A DNA stretch of 64,000 bases from NCBI RefSeq assembly GCF_003590795.1, contig NZ_QYUL01000001.1, positions 1,815,001 to 1,879,000 on the forward strand, read 5' to 3'. Both the position numbers and the translations under genes were made by a program. This DNA comes from Azospirillum cavernae (GTDB lineage: Bacteria; Pseudomonadota; Alphaproteobacteria; Azospirillales; Azospirillaceae). Below, piece by piece: positions 1-8,690 of this stretch (position 1 is the first letter of the stretch; each line of letters starts with the position of its first letter). A model generated the notes under the pieces. The model saw only the letters and a program-made list of their open reading frames with translations. It was not told the DNA's origin and made no database searches.

Positions 1-116
1 AATGCTAAGGTCGTCGATATGAGACGGCTGTTGAAGATTTCCGGTATCCTCTGACGATGCCAAAGCGTGGCTGGGCCATTGTGGGCATACCACTTTAAAG
101 TGATTAATAATACATT

Positions 117-1364
117 CTAATCCCTATAAATCGCATCTACTGCAACCTGGAACGCTGAACCAAATGCCTTCCAACTTGTTGCCTCCCTAAGTCGGGAAGA
201 TGACTCATATCGAATTTCGGCGGCGTCGGTGCTTGAGAAGGCCCAATTAAGTCGCTCTGATATCCCTTCGGGTGTTTCCTCAAATAATTGGCAATCAAAT
301 AGCCATTCAACGGCGCCAACATTCTTCGAATTACACGCCAAAACCAAAATTCCAGCCCGTGCTGCCTCCAAAATCGTATAGGGAACTAAATCAAACCGCG
401 ATGTACAGACGAAAACGCTATTACACAATAATGAAACATATAAGTTATTATTTATCCAATTATTTGCTTGCCTAGGTACAAAATATACGCTCTCCCTCAT
501 TTCATTCGGAACTCGCGTTTTTAATGTATGGCGCTCGCAATCGACATCCTCCCCACCTATAATTATTGCAAAATCTATTACTTTATCGCGGAGTGCTTCA
601 CATGCTCCATCGACGAACAATTCCACTCTTTTGAAATAGTCCAATCTCGATACAACCGTTAGAGCGATTTTTTTCTTTGTTTTGCATCGATCTAATATTT
701 GAGATTGCAGATGATTCAGTTCAGAGCGCGGAATTATTGTATTTCTCTCTAGAGGTGGGGGCAGACGTCCAATACGATTCTTCTCAAACCCACTGCCTCG
801 TACATAAGCGAGCTGAAGTGGAGATATTTCGGCGCAGTACGAGCGGTGATTCCTTCTAATCCATTCAAGCCCTTCACTCTGCACTTGTTTCAAATGATCG
901 AACTTCTCATGCTCCCAGTTAAACGCCTTGCGAGCTGCATCAGCGCCGATTCTTAGTTCGACGTCACATACAAATGGGCCATGGTTGGTTACTATTATTG
1001 GAATACCATCAGGTATGAACATACTAAGTGTTGGTGTCTGCGTATAAATATAGATTAAATCCTCAAATGGGTAGGCAGCTTGAAGTAAGCGTATTGCTTC
1101 AGCCATGCGGTCAATAACCAGTTTACGACTCATGGAGTAGTTAAAGCAAAAGCGGTATCCAATACTATCATCCCAATTTGCTTCAGTTATATTAGGCGTT
1201 AACGCGTCTTCGTCGCGCCTATAGCGAATAAGAGCCACGCTGTGCCCCATCAATCTGATGGCATTTTTACAACCTATAACATGCTGTGTTACTCCATAGG
1301 GAAATGGTACAGCTGCCGATATCGGCAAAAACCTATCGTTGACCAATATACAGCAAAGCGCCAT
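117..1364 (-). CDS. Glycosyltransferase family 4-like protein
   Basis: A 415-residue cytoplasmic GT-B type glycosyltransferase that should move a sugar from a nucleotide donor to an acceptor made by the neighbouring genes. The N-terminal half shows a typical PYGVTQHV glycine-containing start. The C-terminal half has SRLDYFKRVELF near residue 245 and SRFDLVPYTILEAARAG near 330, the acidic donor-site block of GT4 enzymes. It is the last gene of a tight minus-strand operon, 12 nt behind the aminotransferase. Base composition is much more AT-rich than the DNA after 7 kb, which suggests transfer. Donor and acceptor cannot be read from sequence; the family call is from motifs only. Confidence 0.8.
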   Translation of the reverse strand: MALCCILVNDRFLPISAAVPFPYGVTQHVIGCKNAIRLMGHSVALIRYRRDEDALTPNITEANWDDSIGYRFCFNYSMSRKLVIDRMAEAIRLLQAAYPFEDLIYIYTQTPTLSMFIPDGIPIIVTNHGPFVCDVELRIGADAARKAFNWEHEKFDHLKQVQSEGLEWIRRNHRSYCAEISPLQLAYVRGSGFEKNRIGRLPPPLERNTIIPRSELNHLQSQILDRCKTKKKIALTVVSRLDYFKRVELFVDGACEALRDKVIDFAIIIGGEDVDCERHTLKTRVPNEMRESVYFVPRQANNWINNNLYVSLLCNSVFVCTSRFDLVPYTILEAARAGILVLACNSKNVGAVEWLFDCQLFEETPEGISERLNWAFSSTDAAEIRYESSSRLREATSWKAFGSAFQVAVDAIYRD

Positions 1365-1376
1365 GAGATCACCTCA

Positions 1377-2519
1377 TTATCCAGTTACGCGATGAATCCG
1401 GTCCAATGCTTCTTTCAAAACTAGCTGATTGCAGGCAATATTCATCCGTACAAAACTTCTATAAGGTTGGCCGTACATCGTCCCACCAACCAAGGCCACC
1501 TTGGCTTTGCGAAGAAAATGAAGCTCAGGATATGACATCGTCAAAGGTGGATGCAGCCAAAGATAAGGTGTCGCATGATGACTATAGTGAGCCGTCCACC
1601 CTCCGGGCTCCAACACACTGCGTACTAATTCTTTATTTTCAGCCACTTTGTTGCGACACTCTTGAAGCCACGCTAATCCTAGAGTAACCGCTGTTTCACA
1701 TACCGCTTCACCTAATGCAGCTCTAGGTGACAGAATCCATCTAAATTCGCGCTCTACTCTGGAGGCGGACAATTGATTGTTAAAAATCATATAACTAACT
1801 CTAATTGATGGTATCGCCCAAGCCTTGCTTGGTCCGCCAAATATTACAACTTGATCTACACAATGCCTCAATATATCAAGTAACCCCAGATCCTTAGGAG
1901 TGGGGAAGGTATGCGCATAAATAGCATCAATAAATATGCTCAGATTTTTAGCTACAGCTATCTCAGCTAGCCATTCCATATCCTTTTGGCTCAGCAAAGC
2001 ACCAGTTGGGCTGTTTGGGATTGCTAGGACGATGGACCAGGCCCCAGCATATATTTCTTTTATAATCATATCACGATCAATTTCCAATGTCCCGTCATTG
2101 TTATGAACCGATGAAATTCGTATAGGATTACAGCCAGAAGCATTTATTGCTTGGTCTAACCCGCTGTAAGCCGGCTCAATAAGCAGTGTATTCCCAGTTC
2201 TTTTTAGTATCCTAAGGCATTCAGAGAGCGCGAACAGCAAACCACCAGCTGGGATCACGTATGCTTCTTCGCAGCTTATCCCAAAATAATCCTCAAGATG
2301 CGCGGAAAGAACTTTTGGCAGAGTTGATCGAGATGCTATCGGACCATAACCAAATTGTCCCGAGGTGGAGGCACTAGATATAACTTTTCGTATTTCTGAC
2401 GATGTTTCACAATCCATCTCTCCAACATCCAAAGGCAGCACCTCTGGAGGATATCTTTTCCACTTTAAGTTACCACTTTTCCGTGCTTCGAATTCCGAAA
2501 GCCAGCGAAACGTGCTCAT
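1377..2519 (-). CDS. Class I/II PLP-dependent aminotransferase
   Basis: A 380-residue fold-type I aminotransferase, expected to transfer an amino group between an amino acid and a keto acid using pyridoxal phosphate. Visible motifs are IPNSPTGALL near residue 165 (the Asn that contacts PLP), FIDAIYAHTF (the Asp/Tyr pair that binds the cofactor) and GGPSKAWAIPSIRV near 230, whose Lys should form the Schiff base. A C-terminal Arg in RSFVRMNIA fits the substrate carboxylate site. It lies 15 nt after the TIR-like gene and 12 nt before the glycosyltransferase, inside the AT-rich operon. The substrate is unknown; it may make an amino precursor for the ANL/ACP pair. Confidence 0.85.
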   Translation of the reverse strand: MSTFRWLSEFEARKSGNLKWKRYPPEVLPLDVGEMDCETSSEIRKVISSASTSGQFGYGPIASRSTLPKVLSAHLEDYFGISCEEAYVIPAGGLLFALSECLRILKRTGNTLLIEPAYSGLDQAINASGCNPIRISSVHNNDGTLEIDRDMIIKEIYAGAWSIVLAIPNSPTGALLSQKDMEWLAEIAVAKNLSIFIDAIYAHTFPTPKDLGLLDILRHCVDQVVIFGGPSKAWAIPSIRVSYMIFNNQLSASRVEREFRWILSPRAALGEAVCETAVTLGLAWLQECRNKVAENKELVRSVLEPGGWTAHYSHHATPYLWLHPPLTMSYPELHFLRKAKVALVGGTMYGQPYRSFVRMNIACNQLVLKEALDRIHRVTG

Positions 2520-2534
2520 CTCAGGCTATCCCAT

Positions 2535-3710
2535 TCATTTTGGCTCAAGTGGGAATATCAAATTTGCAGAAAGTCTTGGCACTAATACTTCTCCTGCCAT
2601 TCTCTCTACCTCAAACAACGCCTCAAATGCGGGAGCTTCGCTAGACGCTCTACCCAACGCATGCTTAATCACGCGAAAATTCTGCGCCGCCTGGGGCCGA
2701 TCTGAAAGAACAAGTGCTGACCCAAGGACTCCTGCAGTATGCAGACCATTTACCAATATAACGACTGCCTTCGGTTCAAATGGATTTGGGAAACGCGCGA
2801 AATATCCATAGTCTATTTTCAATTGCCCATCGCCGGAGTACACAGGCCTCCTCTCAATATCGCCCTCAGGAGTGCGATAAATTAATGATTCTCCATTTAA
2901 TGCATAAGTTAATCTAGTAGAAATTCTTCGCATCATTTCACGACAAATGATGTTTCCTTCTCCAATACCTTTAATTCCCGGCCCACCAATCACAACAATA
3001 TTATCCCTTAACAGTTGCCGTTGCGGAAATTCCATGGCCGTATACTTATGCACTCGCGCTGAATACGTCCGAGAAAGAAAAACCATAATCTCCAATAGAG
3101 CATCTTTATCACTAAATTGTTCTAAATACACGTAGTTTGGATGATTCATGTCTGCTGTGAATAAATTATCAGGTGAATGCGGACACACGACATGGATGCC
3201 CTGAATATCATGAGGGAACCACACGAAATCACGATCGCTAGGAATAATCCGAGTACCTCGCAGACTTGATTCTATCACACTGGCTAATGATGACGAAAGA
3301 ATCGTAGGCAAGTTACTCTCATTTTGGTATTCCGCGAATAGTCGTCCAGCCACATCGACAGGGATCTGTGCAGTACTATGTGCCGATCGCGTCAGCAGAC
3401 ATGGAATCGATAGCGCATCAATATAACCTAATTCATACATGACGTTTGCAGAAACATTAGTAAGATCGACTATCGCGCACGAACTAGATTGAATGGAAGA
3501 AATAATCTGTTGATTGAGTGGGCTTCCAAATATATTGCTTTCAAAAATTGGGGTTATCCTTACATTAATCTTCTTTCCCTTTAATATTTCTGACGCTAGT
3601 TCCATTGCCTTTTTGACAGATTCCCTAAATGCTTCAAGATTGTACGATTTACTCCTCGGCTCGAAACTATGTGAAACAAAGATATTCAGAGGTAACTCAT
3701 GCGTATGCAT
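2535..3710 (-). CDS. TIR / nucleoside-deoxyribosyltransferase-like protein with unknown C-terminal domain
   Basis: A 391-residue protein of two parts. Residues about 8-115 have NIFVSHSF at the first strand, a CAIVDLT strand and NVMYELGYIDAL, the acidic helix typical of TIR-like and nucleoside 2-deoxyribosyltransferase-like folds that cleave NAD or nucleosides. The C-terminal part (about 165-390) has NIVVIGGPG and VVILVNGLHTAGVLG, glycine-rich strands that resemble a nucleotide-binding or sensor domain; I do not recognise the family. It sits 3 nt after the acetyltransferase in the AT-rich operon. Known relatives of the N-domain act in immunity or nucleotide salvage. Its role in a biosynthetic operon is unclear, so no reaction is assigned. 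Confidence 0.6.
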   Translation of the reverse strand: MHTHELPLNIFVSHSFEPRSKSYNLEAFRESVKKAMELASEILKGKKINVRITPIFESNIFGSPLNQQIISSIQSSSCAIVDLTNVSANVMYELGYIDALSIPCLLTRSAHSTAQIPVDVAGRLFAEYQNESNLPTILSSSLASVIESSLRGTRIIPSDRDFVWFPHDIQGIHVVCPHSPDNLFTADMNHPNYVYLEQFSDKDALLEIMVFLSRTYSARVHKYTAMEFPQRQLLRDNIVVIGGPGIKGIGEGNIICREMMRRISTRLTYALNGESLIYRTPEGDIERRPVYSGDGQLKIDYGYFARFPNPFEPKAVVILVNGLHTAGVLGSALVLSDRPQAAQNFRVIKHALGRASSEAPAFEALFEVERMAGEVLVPRLSANLIFPLEPK

Positions 3711-3713
3711 TGA

Positions 3714-4328
3714 TCACTGTCCTTCACAATACACGCCGTCAATCCATCCGCCGCGTGCCCTTATGAGTCCTCGCCAACGAGAAAGTGGTTCCATCCTGCC
3801 ATTGACGACGAACGTGTTCGGTGGAACGTCTGTTTTTACGATCTGTCCCGCACTTATGTATGAGTTTCTATAAACTCTGATACCACCAATAATTATTGCC
3901 CCCTGAGCGATTACGCAGCCCTCCTCGATCACGGGCGACACTTCCTGTGTCACTCCCCACTGTATCGTTGCATCAGTGTGACTATGGGCCATTTCTCCCA
4001 TAAAGGTTACACGATCGCCGATTAATACCCGTTCCGAAACATTTCCTCCAATGATACAATCTCGCCCCACGATGGCGTCAGCTGCAACCCGGACTCGATC
4101 TACAAATTTAGTTCCTTTCCCAATCTTTGCGCGGCGGCCAACAACACAGTGGTGATATATTACCACATCTTCGTCTATTAGCGCGCCGGGTTCTATGATG
4201 CAGAATGCTTCCACACGCGCTCGAGCCATGATCGTTATCATTGGGTCTTCCGGCACCTTTCCATACCCAATGAGGCTGGTTGGATGGACGAAGGCTGACG
4301 GATCAATTTTTGCGATGCACATTCTCAT
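3714..4328 (-). CDS. Hexapeptide-repeat (left-handed beta helix) acyltransferase
   Basis: A 204-residue protein built of isoleucine/valine-rich hexapeptide turns (for example IEPGALIDEDVVIYHHCVVG and IEEGCVIAQGAIIIGGIRVY), the left-handed beta helix of LbetaH acyltransferases such as sugar O- or N-acetyltransferases. These are usually trimers using acetyl-CoA or acyl-ACP. A His-rich turn (MAHSHTDATIQWG, near residue 125) could supply the catalytic His. The C-terminal NTFVVNGRMEPLSRWRG is common in sugar acyltransferases. It lies between the hydrolase (9 nt) and the TIR-like gene (3 nt). In this operon it may use the acyl group carried on the ACP; that is inference. Confidence 0.78.
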   Translation of the reverse strand: MRMCIAKIDPSAFVHPTSLIGYGKVPEDPMITIMARARVEAFCIIEPGALIDEDVVIYHHCVVGRRAKIGKGTKFVDRVRVAADAIVGRDCIIGGNVSERVLIGDRVTFMGEMAHSHTDATIQWGVTQEVSPVIEEGCVIAQGAIIIGGIRVYRNSYISAGQIVKTDVPPNTFVVNGRMEPLSRWRGLIRARGGWIDGVYCEGQ

Positions 4329-4337
4329 GCCTCATAG

Positions 4338-5159
4338 TCAGGAAACAGAACGTTCCAACTTTTCCAGAATTACCTCATATAAATCGGCGTGCCGCCTTAG
4401 TGTCTCAGCGGTTTCCATTCTCCAATCGCCAGGCTCGACAAAACCATGTTCAGCACCAGCAATTTCACACAATTCTATATTTTCATATATGCGGGAAAAA
4501 ATCCTTGAAGTCTTAATATCAACACCTGTATCTTTATCACCATGGAATATCCAATGAGGTATGTTCTGCTTTGGAATAACCTCATAATCTCTAAACTCGT
4601 TAATCGCTGGTCTCCCGAATCCCTTTCTTTGAGACGTGACTGTACCTAGAGCTTCGAGTTCGTCAATACTACCTTTGTTAAGCGAGCTCGCGTCGCCTTT
4701 TTGGGGGCCGATAATGTATTCGTCGAGATAATCAAGCACAGGGTTTAAGAGAACAACACTTGCGGCAGCTGTATGACGAAATGCCCAACGTACTGCAACC
4801 CCTCCGGAAAAACTCGCTGCAACGATAACAGCCGGGCATCGCATACCACGAACCATAGAAGCCGCATCGTACGCAGCCGTAATGTCATTCCGGACAGAGG
4901 TCAACGTAAGCGTGCTTATTGGACGCTCACTGTCCACGCCATGGCAGCGCCAATCAAATCTGAACGAGTCCAGGCCTGCTTCAGCGAACCTATAAGCCAT
5001 TCTGGAATAAAACCCCGTTTCATGTCGATCCGTCTGGACTCCATGAACAAGCAAAACAATCATACCTTTCCTCGCAGACTGCTTAGAGTGGCAGAATGTT
5101 CCTTGTAGGTGGACTCCATCGAAGCTATCGAAATCGATCACAGTCTCAAGATATTCCAT
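4338..5159 (-). CDS. Alpha/beta hydrolase (thioesterase/acyl hydrolase-like)
   Basis: A 273-residue alpha/beta hydrolase. It has the oxyanion stretch VLLVHGVQTDRHETG near residue 36, the nucleophile elbow AASFSGG near 113 (catalytic Ser), the acid in FHGDKDTGVD near 216 and the His in AGAEHGF near 247. Spacing fits the family. The start codon lies inside the end of the ACP gene (14-nt overlap), so translation is probably coupled. This location next to an ACP and an adenylating enzyme suggests a type II thioesterase or acyl hydrolase that releases or proofreads the ACP-bound product. An esterase acting on the final product is the alternative. Confidence 0.8.
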   Translation of the reverse strand: MEYLETVIDFDSFDGVHLQGTFCHSKQSARKGMIVLLVHGVQTDRHETGFYSRMAYRFAEAGLDSFRFDWRCHGVDSERPISTLTLTSVRNDITAAYDAASMVRGMRCPAVIVAASFSGGVAVRWAFRHTAAASVVLLNPVLDYLDEYIIGPQKGDASSLNKGSIDELEALGTVTSQRKGFGRPAINEFRDYEVIPKQNIPHWIFHGDKDTGVDIKTSRIFSRIYENIELCEIAGAEHGFVEPGDWRMETAETLRRHADLYEVILEKLERSVS

Positions 5160-5400
5160 TTTTCACTCCCATTTTCGCTAACACGTTTAGTATACCAGAA
5201 AGGCTCGTGCACTGACCCACATCTTCATCAGTAATTTGTACTCCAAAATGAATCTCGATCGCTTCTATTATTTGTAATGTAGACAAGCTATCCCAACCAA
5301 TCGTCCTGTAAATTTCTGGTTGGGCCCCAAGCATGGCACGATTAACTCCGAGAGACGATGCTATGACGGACAAAATTTGAGATGTATCTAGTATTGTCAT
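5146..5400 (-). CDS. Acyl carrier protein
   Basis: An 84-residue carrier protein with the phosphopantetheine motif GWDSLSTLQII near residue 34 (Ser is the attachment site) and the usual four-helix acidic pattern. The start is set by a GGAGAG ribosome site and by an ATGA overlap with the stop of the upstream ANL gene; a longer in-frame start at 5427 would sit inside that gene without better signals. The protein should carry an acyl or aminoacyl thioester loaded by the neighbouring adenylating enzyme. It is a free-standing ACP of the type found in small biosynthetic operons, not the housekeeping fatty-acid ACP, judging by context. Confidence 0.88.
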   Translation of the reverse strand: MTILDTSQILSVIASSLGVNRAMLGAQPEIYRTIGWDSLSTLQIIEAIEIHFGVQITDEDVGQCTSLSGILNVLAKMGVKNGIS

Positions 5401-6818
5401 ATCGCGCTCTCCGCAATGATTTTGCACTGGTTAATATCGATTTTGCCCGATCTGTTGACCGGAAGCTGTTTTTCAAAAATTACTTTGTCAGGCACCAGAT
5501 AATATGGCATCATACTGGACAGTATTGTCTTGACATCAACATCGGGAGGGGCTTCAACAAGCAGAATAAGTCTCTCTTTAATTAACACTGCGGCGCTACG
5601 TTCTTTCAATAGTTCGGACACTATGGTACCTAATTTGTCAAGGTTGACTTGATATCCATGCCTTGTGACTTCACGGTCCACTCGGCCAACAACGTATAAA
5701 AATTCATCATATTTTCTGACGAGATCGCCAGTAGCCATGGCCGATTTCGTTTTTCTTTCTGTTTGAATAATTTCTCCGCTTAGTAAATTTTTAATTAAAA
5801 TTGCATTTCTACGCGATTGAACAACTAACTCACTTGAATCACAAAAAGAAACGCCTGACTCTGCCTCTACGCCTGGAACAAATTGCCCAACAGACACACA
5901 ACCATCATATTGTGCGAATTTGGCCCCACGCTCCCAACAGTATATAGATAATATACCAGCTATTTCTGCCTTACCATAGGTATTTATAAAAGTGATATCC
6001 CCAGATAATTCATTCATCATACGAAAAACTGTATTGGATGTCAGCTGATCTCCACCAAATCCGATAAGGCGGAGCGCCGTAGTTTTGAGTTGTCTACGAC
6101 GGTTTGATGCAAGAAGTATCTCGGCTGCACGAGGGGTGGAGCGTACTATCGACACTCTATTTTCAGCAAAGTGAGATGAAAGCCTTGGAAAATCTTCTGT
6201 GGACACATCAATGAATGCAGCACCGCAAAAAAAACGAAGAATAGTATTCGTTATCGCGAGGTCTGATGTAATATTTCCTGGTTCCGCCCATCGATCATTC
6301 GAGGAAAGAGGAATATAGTGGCAAAACCAATCACAGAATTCCAGGACAGCATCAGCGCTAACATGTATTATCCGAGGGTGTCCAAGAGTTCCAGAAGTAA
6401 AACTAATATGCGATACGGACCGATCCTGGACGATCATCGTGCCAGAGCTAGATCTTTTTGCATCAGTTGGCGTCCACTGGGGGATTGATGACGCCTCCGT
6501 CACTTCGGAAATTAGCATTTTGGCGTCTATAGAAAAAAGAAAGGTGTCCAAAAATGGTGATCCTGAACTGATTGGGAGGAGCGCTGGAATATATGCTCCT
6601 AGAAGCCCGCCAAGAAAAAATGCTAAGCGATCCCTGCTGTTAGATCCACAGTACGCAATAACATCGTTACTCGATAAACCTTGCTGCTGAGCAAATTCTT
6701 GAAAACATATTGATAAGTATTTTAACTGAAAATAGTTTATCGTGCCATCTTTTGACACTACGGCGTCGGACTTGGCGTGCCGTTGGATTGCATGCGCAAT
6801 TTCGGAAGCCAGACTCAA
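5397..6818 (-). CDS. ANL-superfamily adenylating enzyme (acyl-/aryl-CoA or ACP ligase)
   Basis: A 473-residue AMP-binding enzyme that should activate a carboxylic acid as an acyl-adenylate and pass it to the ACP encoded next. It shows the P-loop-like A3 motif SFTSGTLGHPRIIH near residue 135, the TYGKAE motif A5 near 287, the hinge region VVGRVDREVTRHGYQ near 382 and the catalytic Lys in VNRSGKID near the C-terminus. The start is TTG at 6816-6818, set by a near-perfect AGGAGG site nine bases upstream; no better ATG exists. It is the first gene of the operon. Substrate-binding residues are not readable by eye, so fatty, aryl and amino acids all remain possible. Confidence 0.85.
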   Translation of the reverse strand: MSLASEIAHAIQRHAKSDAVVSKDGTINYFQLKYLSICFQEFAQQQGLSSNDVIAYCGSNSRDRLAFFLGGLLGAYIPALLPISSGSPFLDTFLFSIDAKMLISEVTEASSIPQWTPTDAKRSSSGTMIVQDRSVSHISFTSGTLGHPRIIHVSADAVLEFCDWFCHYIPLSSNDRWAEPGNITSDLAITNTILRFFCGAAFIDVSTEDFPRLSSHFAENRVSIVRSTPRAAEILLASNRRRQLKTTALRLIGFGGDQLTSNTVFRMMNELSGDITFINTYGKAEIAGILSIYCWERGAKFAQYDGCVSVGQFVPGVEAESGVSFCDSSELVVQSRRNAILIKNLLSGEIIQTERKTKSAMATGDLVRKYDEFLYVVGRVDREVTRHGYQVNLDKLGTIVSELLKERSAAVLIKERLILLVEAPPDVDVKTILSSMMPYYLVPDKVIFEKQLPVNRSGKIDINQCKIIAESAI

Positions 6819-7117
6819 AATTCTTATCCTCCTTGATTAAGAGCAAGACATTAGCGACGGCGCGTGCCGGAATACATTTGGGCTGATAGAGTGTTATGAT
6901 ACATCCTCATATGTCAAGAGAGTGGTGCGCTGTCGGAGTGAAATTCCTTATGAGGGCTTCTGACGATGTGGATACGCGTGTAGGCATAGTGTATTGGGGT
7001 ATTTTCAGGCTATGTGTTGCGTTGCGCAGCCGAACGTGCGTCAACGTGAGAGGTGGCTGATCTTGTCCGCGATCGACGCCTCCCATAACCGACTACAATC
7101 GGGGAAGGATCGGCGAG
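6819..7117. promoter_or_regulatory. Upstream region of the AT-rich operon
   Basis: About 300 bases without a gene. On the minus strand it holds the strong ribosome site AAGGAGGATAAG at 6826-6837 in front of the TTG start at 6818. It also holds a TTGACA hexamer at 6912-6917 that could be a -35 element; the best -10 candidate (TAACAC, 15-nt spacing) is weak. The 6950-7117 part is GC-richer and belongs to the insertion-sequence debris that follows. This is the composition boundary between the AT-rich cluster and the rest of the window. Confidence 0.4.
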
Positions 7118-7205
7118 ATGGCGAAGGCGATACGGGCGCGTTACGCGCTTGAATTCAAGGAAGAGGCTGTTCGCCTGGTCACCGGCGGCCAGCTGACAGC
7201 GGCGG
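7118..7205 (+). pseudogene. IS3-family transposase OrfA, N-terminal remnant
   Basis: The first about 25 residues (RYALEFKEEAVRLVTGGQ) match the conserved start of IS3-family OrfA helix-turn-helix proteins (consensus like RY..EFK.EAVRLV). After that the reading frame continues in unrelated sequence without the second helix, so only the 5' tip of the gene remains. It is preceded by a purine-rich site at 7101-7112. It marks an old IS3-type insertion next to the IS110 remnant. Confidence 0.55.
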
Positions 7206-7568
7206 TTCACGGAGGTCGTTCGGATGCTCGCGACGCTCATGCAATCCACTCACGGTCCTGGCTTGAAGTGCATACACAAACGTTTGCAGGAGGCAGGAGG
7301 CCATGTGTGGACGGCCCTTCCGGTGCAAGAGTGAAATCCGTAGTGACGGCCGATAGGATGCATCCATGTGTCCGGCCTGTTTTCGCAGCCGTGGCCGCTG
7401 GCCTTGATGAATTCCGCGGATCGAAGCCCAAATCACCTCAACGCGCTCGAAGGCGCTTGGTCCCCGTGGGTTTGATCGATCCCCGGCCCAGCCGGTTCGT
7501 CATCACGTCTCACCACCCTGGCACATCCACCCGCCGAGCAATCTCTCGCTTTGCCGGGTGAACAACGA
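7206..7568. other. Insertion-sequence debris without a recognisable gene
   Basis: About 360 bases between the IS3 OrfA tip and the 3' end of the IS110 transposase. I see no frame with a recognisable protein. Part of it probably is the non-coding end of the IS110 element, but no terminal repeat could be fixed by eye. Confidence 0.3.
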
Positions 7569-8520
7569 CTACGCGGCGACCGGCGCCTCGTAGGTTTTTC
7601 CGCGTGTCATCACCGCCCAGGCGATGCGGGCAGTTTTGTTGGCCAAGGCTACGGCGGCCAGCTTCGCCGGCTTGCGCTCCAACAGCTTCGTCGCCCAGCT
7701 TCGGCTGGCGTTGTCTTTGCGGGCCAACCGCATTGACCGCTGTGGCGCCGACGACGAGCAGGCGCCGGAGGTAACCGTCGCCCTGCTTGCTGATGCCAAC
7801 CTGCCGCTCCTTGCCGCCGCTGCTGTGCGCCTTCGGCGTCAGGCCAAGCCACGCGGCGAACTGGCGGCCGGATCGGAACAAGGTTCCGTCCGGCACAGCC
7901 GCCGCGATCGCACTGGCGGTGATCGGACCGATCCCGGGAATGGTCGCCAAGCGTCGGCTGACATCGCTGGCCCGATGCTAAGCCAGGATGCGCTCCTCCA
8001 GCCGTTCGATCTCGGTGCCGAGGTGGCGAAGTTGCTCAACGATCCCATGCAGCGCCAACCGCGCCAGTTCCAGCAATTGATCCTGGGCATCATGCAGGGC
8101 CTCGATGATCGTCTTCACCCCGCCAAGCCCTTTCGCCGCGATGATGCCGAATTCCGCGAGGTGCCCGCGCAACCCGTTGACCAGCATCGTCCGTTGCCGG
8201 ACCAGCAGATCGCGGGTCTTGTGCAGCATCAAAGCCGCCTGCTGGTCGATCGTCTTGATGGCGACGAACCGCATCGTCGGTCGGGTTACCGCTTCGCAGA
8301 TCGCCTCGGCGTCCGCCGCATCCGTCTTGCCGCGTTTCACATAGGGCTTGACATAGGCGGGCGGCATCAACTTCACCGTATGCCCCAAGGCCGCAATCTC
8401 CCGGGCCCAATGGTGCGCCGTGCCGCAAGCTTCGATCCCGACCAGGCACGACGGTACACCCTGGAAGAACTTCAGCACCTCGCCACGACGCAGTTGTCGG
8501 TAACGTCCAGAGGCGTGGTG
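7569..8520 (-). pseudogene. IS110-family transposase, degenerate
   Basis: A decayed DEDD transposase/recombinase of the IS110 family. The N-terminal part contains FQGVPSCLVGIEACGTAHHW, the motif VKRGKTDAADAEAICEA and LLVRQRTMLVNGLRGHLAEF. An in-frame TAG follows at about 7978-7980. The frame resumes as ATIPGIGPITASAIAAAVPD and GRQFAAWLGLTPKAHSSGGK, then shifts near 7735 into WATKLLERKPAKLAAVALAN and ends at 7569. About 50 N-terminal residues, including the first catalytic Asp, are missing because homology stops where the IS256 end begins (about 8500). The element therefore cannot move itself. Bridge-RNA ends are not identifiable. Confidence 0.8.
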
Positions 8521-8536
8521 GAAATTCGCCCATGAA

Positions 8537-8594
8537 GGATCGGGCTGGGGCCGGGCGAAGCCCTCCCCAGCGCAGTCCGGCCCCAGCCCGATCC
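8537..8594. repeat. 18-bp perfect inverted repeat in the IS256 left end
   Basis: Arms 8537-8554 and 8577-8594 are perfect reverse complements (core CGGGCTGGGGCCGG) with a 22-base loop. It lies between the left terminal repeat and the transposase start. A stem this strong can block read-through transcription or translation from outside into the transposase, a known theme in insertion sequences; the function here is inferred. Confidence 0.7.
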
Positions 8595-8690
8595 TCCGCC
8601 CCGTAGGCGGTGATCTGGCGAAGGGAGGTGGTCATCGCGCGTTTCCGGTAAGGTTGCGTTGCGACACCCACCCCCAACCGAGCCCCCACG

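Noticed and set aside
1..54. Possible tail of a plus-strand gene ending at TGA 52-54
   Set aside because: Seventeen open codons are too few to tell from chance, and no motif is visible.
7569..8520. A bridge RNA of the IS110 element
   Set aside because: Bridge RNAs come from the non-coding ends, and the upstream end plus the N-terminal coding part are missing, so no guide loops can be identified.
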